Of a stretch of DNA of 7,080 nucleotides, positions 1 through 5,161 are shown one piece after another; positions within the stretch are counted from its first letter, which is position 1; each line of letters opens with the position of its first letter. The DNA lies in the NCBI GenBank assembly GCA_937875715.1, contig CALEHZ010000095.1, forward strand, positions 1 through 7,080. The letters are read 5' to 3'. The notes under the pieces were generated by a model, which worked only from the letters and a program-made list of their open reading frames with translations, was not told the DNA's origin and did not search any database. A program made the position numbers and the translations under genes. The DNA comes from an uncultured Campylobacter sp. GTDB taxonomy: Bacteria > Campylobacterota > Campylobacteria > Campylobacterales > Campylobacteraceae.

Positions 1-77
1 TAATTACTTAGATTATGAACCGCATTAAACTTGGCAAAAATTTCGCAAAAAGTGCTGAATTTTTCATCAAATGTCAT
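1..77 (-). CDS. rsmG: Probable RsmG (16S rRNA m7G527 methyltransferase), N-terminal 25 codons only
   Basis: This gene runs off the left edge, so only the N-terminus can be read: MTFDEKFSTFCEIFAKFN, then AVHNLSN. The F-x-x-F-N-x-x-H-N-L-S-N pattern matches the start of RsmG/GidB proteins (WNKxxNLT in E. coli, HNLS-type in Helicobacter). RsmG is a cytosolic SAM-dependent enzyme that methylates G527 of 16S rRNA. The start is well constrained: a TAG stop lies directly before this ATG in the same frame, and no other start codon follows in the visible part. It overlaps the end of ribA by 11 bases (67-77) in another frame, which suggests translational coupling; no strong Shine-Dalgarno is seen. Assignment rests on a short match plus position as the last visible gene of a housekeeping unit; the catalytic domain is outside the window. 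Confidence 0.62.
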   Translation of the reverse strand, partial: MTFDEKFSTFCEIFAKFNAVHNLSN

Positions 78-657
78 CTAGCAAGTGTCCCATTTGCTCT
101 TTTTTTACTTTTAAATAGTCTTTATCAAAATTATTTGCTTTCATCTCAATTGGCACTCTTTTAACGATTTTAGCATGTTTTAAAGCGCCTATTTTAGCTG
201 GATTATTTGTAAGCAAATTGATTTTTTTCACGCCAAAATCAGCCAAAATAAAATCAGCCTCTTCGTAAGTGCGCTCATCAGCCTCAAAACCTAGCTGATG
301 ATTTGCTTCAATTGTGTTTAGACCGCTATCTTGAAGATTGTAGGCATTGATTTTATTAAGTAGGCCAATATTTCGTCCTTCTTGGCGCAGATAAATTACC
401 ATGCCGCCGTGCTCATCAATGTATTTTAGCGCCGCAGCAAGCTGTTCGCCGCAGTCACATTTAAGCGAGCCAAAAGCATCGCCAGTAAGGCATTCTGAGT
501 GAATTCGCACATTTATTGCTTCGCCTTTTTTAATCATTTCATCTAAATCCGCACGAAATACCACAGCATGTTCTTTGCAGCCATTTTTCTCTTTATAAAC
601 CTTGATTTTAAAGCTACCAAATTTACTTGGCAGATTTGCTATATTTGAAGTATTCAT
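67..657 (-). CDS. ribA: GTP cyclohydrolase II
   Basis: RibA opens GTP to 2,5-diamino-6-ribosylamino-4(3H)-pyrimidinone 5'-phosphate, formate and pyrophosphate, the first step of riboflavin synthesis in the cytosol. The 196 residues equal the E. coli RibA length. Visible signatures are the zinc-binding cysteines in SECLTGDAFGSLKCDCG (C56, C67, C69), the RQEGRNIGL loop (91-99), Y106 and R129 in the positions of the E. coli catalytic pair, and the ANHQLGFEADERTY and LLTNNPAKI blocks. It is a stand-alone RibA, not fused to a DHBP synthase (RibB). The ATG shares its first base with the last base of the alr stop codon (TAATG), and an AGGA sits about 10 bases upstream inside alr, so it is probably translated by re-initiation after alr. 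The next gene, rsmG, starts within its last codons. Confidence 0.96.
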   Translation of the reverse strand: MNTSNIANLPSKFGSFKIKVYKEKNGCKEHAVVFRADLDEMIKKGEAINVRIHSECLTGDAFGSLKCDCGEQLAAALKYIDEHGGMVIYLRQEGRNIGLLNKINAYNLQDSGLNTIEANHQLGFEADERTYEEADFILADFGVKKINLLTNNPAKIGALKHAKIVKRVPIEMKANNFDKDYLKVKKEQMGHLLDDI

Positions 658-1676
658 TAAACAATGATCCTAGTGATGTTTGATGAGAGTTTGACTAAAA
701 TATCATAATTTATTGTGCCAAAAAATTCAGCCCAAATATTTGCATCATTAATAACGCAAAGCTCGTTTTCATCGCTATTTGCGCTAAAGCTATCCATAGA
801 CATACGCCCAAGCATTTTATTTGCGCCATTAAAAATAAACTCATTTTTAGCATCATAGCGCAAAAGTCCGTCTGCATAGCCTAAATCATAAGTAGATATG
901 AGTATATCATCATTTGCGCAAAATGCTCCTCCATATCCCACACACTCGCCACGTTTTAAAATTCTGCTGCTGATTTTATGAGCAAAAAGGCTTAAAACCG
1001 GCTTTAAATCAAGGCTGCTATCAAACTGAGCATATCCATACTGAGCGATGCCTATTCGCACGCATTCATCAGTATTAAAAAGACTTTTGTTACGCTCTGT
1101 TGCGGCTGAATTATGCGAGTGAAAAATAGGCTCTGGCATAGAAAATTTAGCACTTAGTTCTTTAAACCTTGCTTTTAAAGCACAGAATTTTTCATACTGA
1201 ATAGCAAAAGCTCCACTCATTTCATCAGCACAGCAAAAATGAGTATAAGCTCCGCAAATAGATATTTTACGCGCTAGCTCAAATGAATTTTCTAAATTTT
1301 CTGCTTTTATGCCATGTCTGTGCATCAAGGTATCAAGTGCTAAATGTGCCTTTATACCACTTTTTAAGCACTCAAATGCGCTTATATCGTTAATTGCGTA
1401 GATAAATTTTGGATTTTCATCTTCTTTGCCATCTGGTAAATGTGATAAAATCAGTATTTCATCAAAAAAGCTCTCAATTTGCTTAGCTTCTTTTAGAGTT
1501 CGCACCACAGCCTTTTTAATGCCAAATTCACTAGCCAAAGCAGCAATTTGCAAGGCTCCGTGCCCATAAGCATTGTCTTTTAGCACAGCATAGATTTTAT
1601 CCTTGCTGCCTACTTTTTTGCTGATTTGTTCTAAATTATGAAAATAATTTGCCTTGCTAAGCTTGATTATTGACAA
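657..1676 (-). CDS. alr: Alanine racemase
   Basis: This fold-type III PLP enzyme interconverts L- and D-alanine in the cytosol and supplies D-Ala for peptidoglycan precursors. The PLP lysine is K33 in AVLKDNAYGHG. R207 in CVRIGIAQYGY corresponds to the arginine that contacts the PLP ring nitrogen, and Y267 in DLGYADGLLR is the second catalytic base. GYGGAF (247-252) and GRMSMDS (290-296) are the usual C-terminal beta-domain blocks. The canonical DTGMxRxG is DTLMHRHG here. At 339 residues it is slightly shorter than many Alr proteins. The chosen start is TTG: no in-frame ATG lies between it and the upstream gene, MSIIKLSKANYF is a normal Alr start, and AAGGA stands 5 bases upstream. It lies 11 bases after pgp2 and shares one base with ribA. 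Confidence 0.95.
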   Translation of the reverse strand: MSIIKLSKANYFHNLEQISKKVGSKDKIYAVLKDNAYGHGALQIAALASEFGIKKAVVRTLKEAKQIESFFDEILILSHLPDGKEDENPKFIYAINDISAFECLKSGIKAHLALDTLMHRHGIKAENLENSFELARKISICGAYTHFCCADEMSGAFAIQYEKFCALKARFKELSAKFSMPEPIFHSHNSAATERNKSLFNTDECVRIGIAQYGYAQFDSSLDLKPVLSLFAHKISSRILKRGECVGYGGAFCANDDILISTYDLGYADGLLRYDAKNEFIFNGANKMLGRMSMDSFSANSDENELCVINDANIWAEFFGTINYDILVKLSSNITRIIV

Positions 1677-1681
1677 AACTA

Positions 1682-1686
1682 TCCTT
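1682..1686 (-). promoter_or_regulatory. Ribosome binding site deciding the TTG start of alr
   Basis: AAGGA, preceded by an A run, lies 5 bases before TTG in the short gap after the pgp2 stop. It is the only good Shine-Dalgarno near the alr N-terminus and supports the non-ATG start. Confidence 0.65.
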
Positions 1687-1687
1687 T

Positions 1688-2656
1688 TTATTCTTCTACT
1701 AGAATTTTCATTTTATCGCCATCTAGTCTTACATACAGGGTTTTTTCGCCATCAAATTTATAATTGGCTGTAGAATATTTTTCATAAAAGCTTATTTTAA
1801 AAAATGAACCCTTTTGTGTGCTTGGATAAGGCGCTATGTTAAATTTTGAAAAAGAGATGAATTTATCTTCTTTTCTAGCAAAAATATTTCTTTTCATAGC
1901 AGCAAAATCTTTGTATTTTTGCCCATCAAAGCGTATGAATTCTTTGTCATAAAATTCAAGGTATTTTTCTGCATCGCTTATCGTCCAAGCGTGCTTCCAC
2001 GCAAAAAGCTGCGCAAAAATCGCTGCAATTTGCTCGTTTGTGGCTTTTACATAGTCTTTTTCATTTATGATTACCACGCCGCCCTTGCTGCCTACGATTT
2101 TTTCATATTTTAGCAAATCATCGTTATTAAATACCACACAGCCTTTAGTTTTTTCAGAATCTATTCTATTGCCATCAAAAGGCAGTCCATGTATCCAAAT
2201 GCCGCTACCATCACGTTTGCGAAGCGTATCATATAAATTTGGATAATTTAGCGAAAAAGCAACAGGCCCGTAGTAATCATCACTTGGCTTAAAATGCTTT
2301 GTGATCGTGTATGTGCCAACTGGAGTTTTAAGATCACCTTCTTTTAGCTTATCGCCCATAAGGCCTGTGATTATGTTTTTTTGTTTAAATTTACTCTCTA
2401 GTTTGCCTTCATTAAACTCCAAAAGTTCCAAGCTTTTAGCAGTTTTATCCACGATAGTTACAAGCGTATTTGCATCGTAATAGCCGTATTTTAGCTCTTG
2501 ATTTGCAAGTATATCTTGCCAATGTTTTTTGTTTTGTAAGTTTTTTTCAATCTCTTTTTGAACAGCATTTATACCTTGCTCAAGATAAATTTCTTCTAAG
2601 CTTTTTGCGCCCAAAAAGCAAAAAAGAAAAGTTAGTAGCAAAAATGTTTTTTTCAT
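1688..2656 (-). CDS. pgp2: Periplasmic L,D-carboxypeptidase/transpeptidase-fold (YkuD) cell-shape enzyme, Pgp2/Csd6 type
   Basis: This is a 322-residue exported protein with the Pgp2 (C. jejuni) / Csd6 (H. pylori) layout. A signal peptide covers about residues 1-17 (MKKTFLLLTFLFCFLGAKS), followed by a helical, charged N-terminal region (about 20-60), then a YkuD domain (about 63-200). The active site is clear: H156 in IWIHGLPFDGNR, and C173 in EKTKGCVVF directly after G172. The C-terminal part (about 205-322) looks NTF2-like (AWKHAWTISDAEKYLEFYDKEF). Family members remove the terminal D-Ala from monomeric tetrapeptides to give tripeptides and are needed for helical shape; that activity is inferred here. 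An AAGG lies 6 bases before ATG, with a TATAAT box further upstream. It heads the unit with alr, so D-Ala supply and peptide trimming may share a message. Confidence 0.92.
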   Translation of the reverse strand: MKKTFLLLTFLFCFLGAKSLEEIYLEQGINAVQKEIEKNLQNKKHWQDILANQELKYGYYDANTLVTIVDKTAKSLELLEFNEGKLESKFKQKNIITGLMGDKLKEGDLKTPVGTYTITKHFKPSDDYYGPVAFSLNYPNLYDTLRKRDGSGIWIHGLPFDGNRIDSEKTKGCVVFNNDDLLKYEKIVGSKGGVVIINEKDYVKATNEQIAAIFAQLFAWKHAWTISDAEKYLEFYDKEFIRFDGQKYKDFAAMKRNIFARKEDKFISFSKFNIAPYPSTQKGSFFKISFYEKYSTANYKFDGEKTLYVRLDGDKMKILVEE

Positions 2657-2691
2657 ACCTAGCCTTATTTTAGAAAAATTTTAAGCCTAAA

Positions 2692-2697
2692 ATTATA
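2692..2697 (-). promoter_or_regulatory. Likely -10 box for the pgp2-alr-ribA-rsmG unit
   Basis: On the minus strand the sequence reads TTGGCTATAATTTTAGG, a perfect TATAAT placed so that transcription would start near 2684-2685 and leave a leader of about 28 bases before pgp2. Campylobacter sigma-70 promoters rely mainly on the -10 box and have no conserved -35, so no -35 is claimed. Confidence 0.6.
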
Positions 2698-2733
2698 GCC
2701 AAGTTTTTAGAAAATTCAGCCAAATTTTATTGA

Positions 2734-2739
2734 TATTAT
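2734..2739 (+). promoter_or_regulatory. Possible extended -10 box for the PCuAC gene
   Basis: TGA followed by TATTAT (from 2731) looks like an extended -10 about 40 bases before the PCuAC start codon. The region is so A+T-rich that similar strings are expected, so this is only a candidate. It is divergent from the pgp2 -10, about 36 bases away. Confidence 0.38.
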
Positions 2740-2767
2740 TTTAAAATTTAAGCTTATTTTTTAAAAA

Positions 2768-2773
2768 AAGGAG
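2768..2773 (+). promoter_or_regulatory. Strong ribosome binding site of the PCuAC gene
   Basis: AAGGAG lies 5 bases before the ATG at 2779. It is among the strongest Shine-Dalgarno sequences in the window, whereas the gene immediately downstream has none. Confidence 0.8.
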
Positions 2774-2778
2774 AAAAA

Positions 2779-3228
2779 ATGAAAAAAATCTTGTTTTTAT
2801 TTGCTTTTTGCATTGGGGCATTTGGCGCAGATGTCGAGATAAACGACATTTATGCAAGGGCTAGTATCGCTGGCGTGCCAAATAGTGCGGTTTTTATGAA
2901 TATTACAAACAAAGAAAACAAAGTCATAAAGCTTATTAGCGCTAGTTCGCTAGCTTCTAAAAAGGCCGAGCTTCACACGCATGTAAAAGAAAATGAAATG
3001 ATGAAAATGGTAAAAGTCGAGGACTTTGAAATTGCGCCAAATGAGACTTTGGAGCTAAAACCTGGCGGCAATCACATCATGCTTTTAGGGCTTAAAAATG
3101 AGCTAAAAGCTGGCGATAAAATAGATTTAAAGCTTGAATTTGAGGGGCAAAGTGTCGAGCTAAAAGACATTATTGTAAAAGATTTAAAAAATTCAATGAA
3201 AAACTCAGCCAACCACGCTCATCACTAA
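2779..3228 (+). CDS. Periplasmic copper chaperone, PCuAC family
   Basis: This 149-residue exported protein has a signal peptide (about 1-17, MKKILFLFAFCIGAFGA) followed by the PCuAC/DUF461 fold. The copper-binding signature H-X10-M-X21-H-X-M fits exactly: H66, M77, H99 and M101, within AELHTH, MMKMVKV and KPGGNHIMLLGL. The tail ends in NHAHH and may add a metal site. Family members bind Cu(I) in the periplasm and help load copper into cytochrome oxidases (CuA or cbb3 type), often together with Sco proteins; no Sco gene is visible here. It has a strong AAGGAG and a possible promoter of its own. The stop codon is one base from the start of the following AsnB-like gene, so the two are almost certainly co-transcribed. 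The fold and metal signature are clear; the exact acceptor is unknown. Confidence 0.92.
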   Translation: MKKILFLFAFCIGAFGADVEINDIYARASIAGVPNSAVFMNITNKENKVIKLISASSLASKKAELHTHVKENEMMKMVKVEDFEIAPNETLELKPGGNHIMLLGLKNELKAGDKIDLKLEFEGQSVELKDIIVKDLKNSMKNSANHAHH

Positions 3229-3229
3229 A

Positions 3230-4765
3230 ATGAAAAACACGATAAAAAGCTCTAAAAAAGATGATTTAGAGCTTTTTTACATTGGCCAAATTGATGAAAA
3301 TTTTATTTTTAAAAATTACAAAGAGCTTTTAGAAAATTCAAAAAATTTTTTAGAAAATTTAAAATCTGCTTTTTGCTTTGTTTTAAAGGTTGGTGATGAT
3401 GAATATTTCGCTGCTAGATCGCTTTTTAATCCTGCGGAAATTTTTTGCTATTTTGATGGCAGAAAATTCAGCTTTGCTTTTAGACAAGATGAGCTTTTAA
3501 AAAGCATCAAAAAAGAGCTAGATTTAAGCGCTTTAAGCGAGTATTTAAGCTTTTGTCGCTCACACAAAAGTTTTTTTAAAAATGTATTTTTTTGCGAGGC
3601 TGGGTCGTTTTTACACTATAAAAATAAGCAGTTAAAAATAGAAGTTTTTGATGATTTAAAGGGACTTTGTGCGAATTTTTTAAGCAAAGAAGAAATTGAG
3701 CAAAAAATTCTAAATACTTTAAGTTTTGAAATTAAGCAAAACTTACATAAAAATCCAGCCTGTTTGCTATCTGGTGGGCTTGATTCTAGCGTGCTTTGCG
3801 CTCTTTTTCAAAAGACAAAAAAACAAAAAATTGCTGCCTTTAATCTAGGCTTTAAAGATGCTTTGCACTACGATGAGAGCGCATTTGCCAGGCTTAGCGC
3901 TGATTTTATAGGCTGCGATTTACACACGATAAATATCACACGAAATGATTTTATAATCGAGTTTGAGAGCCTTTTTGATTATGCTTGCGAACCAATTGCT
4001 GATAGTGCTACTTTAGCACTAAAGTTTTTAAGTAAAAAAATCAAAGAATTTGGCTATGAGTGTGCGTTTAGCGCTGAGGGCAGCGATGAGTGTTTTTTAG
4101 GCTATGATTTGTATTTTAGAGTGCTTGAATTTTATAAATACGACATTCCATCTGCCAAATATCCACAAATTAGCAAAGATAGCGAGTATTTGCGCCGCAA
4201 AGCAAAAAATTTGCCGATTTATGGTGGATTTTGTGAGGTTTTCACAGCTTTTCAAAAAGAGCTTTTATTTAAAAATTCGCCACAATTTACACTTTTTGAA
4301 CCTATTAAAAAATACGAAAATTCTTATGAAAATTTTAGCCAGATGCGCTTTATGGATTTAAAAATTGCTAGCAATTCTACTATTTTAAAAAAGCTCTCAA
4401 TGATGGATATAGAGCTATTTACACCATTTTTAAGCTTGGCAAAATTTGCTCTTAAAATACCAAATCCAAGCCCAAATAACGAACCAAAAGAGCTTTTAAA
4501 AAATCTAGCAAAAAAGCAAAAACTTCTGCCAAATGAAATAATTTTTAGAAAGAAAAAAGGGCTTTCTACACCATTTTTGGAGTGGATTTTAAAAGATTGT
4601 TCTGCTAGTAAAGAAATTTTAAAATGTAATGAAATACTGAATTTTACGCTATTTGATGAAGATTTTGTCTTTAAGCTAGAGCAAAAAGCAAGGCGAGGTC
4701 GCTTTAAACAGCATTTATGGACCTTGCTAGTTTTTAGCAAATGGCTACAAAAGCATTTTGGATAA
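3230..4765 (+). CDS. Asparagine-synthetase-like ATP-dependent amidotransferase lacking the glutaminase active site
   Basis: This 511-residue protein has the AsnB-type synthetase domain: PP-loop SGGLDSS (181-187), EPIADSA (254-260), AEGSDECFLGY (282-292, equivalent to GEGADELFGGY) and KKGLSTPFLEWI (442-453) with the conserved lysine. The front is abnormal. Class II glutaminases start Met-Cys-Gly; this begins MKNTIKSSKKDD, and only the rear half of that domain is recognisable (SAFCFVL, AARSLFNPAEIF, FAFRQDELL, about 47-90). The catalytic Cys and HRGPD region are absent, and an in-frame stop about 30 bases upstream (3197-3199) rules out a longer form. The usual R-x-PFLD block reads FTPFLS. It may use free ammonia or a partner glutaminase, and the substrate need not be aspartate; relatives amidate sugars or peptides. 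The ATG follows the PCuAC stop by one base without a Shine-Dalgarno, implying re-initiation. Function is unassigned. Confidence 0.85.
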   Translation: MKNTIKSSKKDDLELFYIGQIDENFIFKNYKELLENSKNFLENLKSAFCFVLKVGDDEYFAARSLFNPAEIFCYFDGRKFSFAFRQDELLKSIKKELDLSALSEYLSFCRSHKSFFKNVFFCEAGSFLHYKNKQLKIEVFDDLKGLCANFLSKEEIEQKILNTLSFEIKQNLHKNPACLLSGGLDSSVLCALFQKTKKQKIAAFNLGFKDALHYDESAFARLSADFIGCDLHTINITRNDFIIEFESLFDYACEPIADSATLALKFLSKKIKEFGYECAFSAEGSDECFLGYDLYFRVLEFYKYDIPSAKYPQISKDSEYLRRKAKNLPIYGGFCEVFTAFQKELLFKNSPQFTLFEPIKKYENSYENFSQMRFMDLKIASNSTILKKLSMMDIELFTPFLSLAKFALKIPNPSPNNEPKELLKNLAKKQKLLPNEIIFRKKKGLSTPFLEWILKDCSASKEILKCNEILNFTLFDEDFVFKLEQKARRGRFKQHLWTLLVFSKWLQKHFG

Positions 4766-4867
4766 TTTTTAGAAAATTCAAAAAATTCAAAGCTGAATTT
4801 TCTGAAATTTAATTTTTTAAAATATTGAATTTTCTAACAACTGCGGCGATTTTGAATTTTCTAAAAA
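4766..4867. repeat. 102-bp element bounded by 18-bp perfect inverted repeats (MITE-like or RNA hairpin)
   Basis: TTTTTAGAAAATTCAAAA at 4766-4783 is the exact reverse complement of TTTTGAATTTTCTAAAAA at 4850-4867. Together they bound the first 92-bp copy and part of the next. The left arm begins immediately after the stop codon of the AsnB-like gene. The shape fits either a small non-autonomous mobile element or a long RNA stem; no flanking target duplication was established. Confidence 0.6.
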
Positions 4868-4954
4868 ATTCAAAAAATTCAAAGCTGAATTTTATGAAAT
4901 TGAATTTTATGAAATGTTGAATTTTCTGAAAACTGCAGCGATTTTGAATTTTCT
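4771..4954 (+). repeat. Two 92-bp tandem repeat copies
   Basis: Copy 1 is 4771-4862 and copy 2 is 4863-4954. Aligned by eye they match at 83 of 92 positions with no insertion or deletion. Each copy contains a short hairpin (AAAATTCA, loop AAGC, TGAATTTT; 4782-4801 and 4874-4893), a core CTGCGGCG or CTGCAGCG, and ends in TTTTGAATTTTCT. The junctions form further hairpins with 11-bp stems and a CTAA loop (4850-4875 and 4942-4967). The conserved spacing and the maintained small G+C core argue against random A+T drift. Confidence 0.9.
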
Positions 4955-4990
4955 AAAAAATTCAAAAAATTCAAAAAATTCAAAAAATTC
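4955..4990 (+). repeat. Four tandem copies of the 9-mer AAAAAATTC
   Basis: Four perfect units follow the second 92-bp copy. The same 9-mer occurs about twice at the start of each 92-bp copy, so this looks like the beginning of a third copy whose 9-mer has expanded by slippage before the similarity ends. Confidence 0.85.
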
Positions 4991-5030
4991 AAAAACTAAA
5001 AAATACCCCCGCAGCCCCCAAAAAACTAAA
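4991..5030 (+). repeat. C-rich island between direct repeats
   Basis: AAAAACTAAA occurs at 4991-5000 and again at 5021-5030. Between them lies ACCCCCGCAGCCCCCA, with two C5 tracts, a striking compositional break in an A+T-rich region. No function is assigned. Confidence 0.6.
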
Positions 5031-5043
5031 TAATTCACATCTT

Positions 5044-5079
5044 AGAAAATTCAAAACTGAATTTTATAAAAAGTTGAAT
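5044..5079 (+). repeat. Degenerate third copy of the repeat unit
   Basis: This stretch resembles the 92-bp unit with one 9-mer and other segments missing: AGAAAATTC, then AAAACTGAATTTTAT, then AAAAAGTTGAATTTT. It keeps the hairpin with arms AAAATTCA and TGAATTTT (5046-5065), here with loop AAAC instead of AAGC. Confidence 0.5.
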
Positions 5080-5121
5080 TTTTCAATTTTGCTTGGAAAA
5101 ATAACTTTATTGTTACAAAAT

Positions 5122-5127
5122 TATAGT
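5122..5127 (+). promoter_or_regulatory. Likely -10 box for the lipoprotein-pssA unit
   Basis: TATAGT in the context TTATAGTAAAATAG lies about 35 bases before the GTG start codon, just after the repeat block. The overlapping TAAAAT at 5127-5132 is an alternative. No convincing -35 is seen, as is usual in Campylobacter. Confidence 0.5.
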
Positions 5128-5149
5128 AAAATAGCGACTCAAAATTTTT

Positions 5150-5153
5150 AAGG
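5150..5153 (+). promoter_or_regulatory. Ribosome binding site supporting the GTG start
   Basis: AAGG within TTAAGGCAAATATA lies 8 bases before GTG at 5162. With the normal lipoprotein signal sequence that follows, it supports GTG as the start codon. Confidence 0.6.
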
Positions 5154-5161
5154 CAAATATA

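Larger units (their letters stand above)
4766..5161. other. Repeat-rich non-coding region between the AsnB-like gene and the lipoprotein gene
   Basis: No convincing gene is seen on either strand across these 396 bases. In order, the stretch holds two 92-bp tandem copies, a 9-base microsatellite, a C-rich island, a degenerate copy of the 92-bp unit, and the promoter and ribosome site of the lipoprotein gene. Translations of the repeats only give low-complexity Lys/Phe or Glu/Phe strings. There is no classical G+C-rich terminator after the AsnB-like gene; several A+T hairpins may serve instead. Confidence 0.8.

Noticed and set aside
1919..2113. Open frame on the plus strand inside pgp2
   Set aside because: It is antisense to a well-supported YkuD gene, has low-complexity hydrophobic content and no recognisable motif.
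2470..2673. Open frame on the plus strand across the pgp2 start
   Set aside because: It is the reverse of the pgp2 signal peptide and N-terminal region and has no domain or convincing ribosome site.
4104..4361. Plus-strand open frame within the AsnB-like gene
   Set aside because: It is a frame-shifted shadow of the synthetase domain; the main frame carries all the motifs.
4324..4740. 138-codon minus-strand open frame opposite the AsnB-like gene
   Set aside because: Its Phe/Ser/Lys-rich translation is what antisense of A+T-rich Lys/Leu/Glu codons gives, and no family signature is seen.
4766..4990. CRISPR array
   Set aside because: The copies are directly adjacent with no unique spacers of constant length, the units are internally repetitive, and no cas gene is visible.
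4955..5000. Possible coding of Lys-Lys-Phe repeats
   Set aside because: The translation is only the 9-mer repeat read in frame; there is no start codon with a ribosome site and no non-repeat sequence.
5005..5020. Phase-variable poly-C tract like those of Campylobacter contingency genes
   Set aside because: The two tracts are only five C long and are interrupted, and they are not inside a reading frame; known phase-variable tracts are usually longer.
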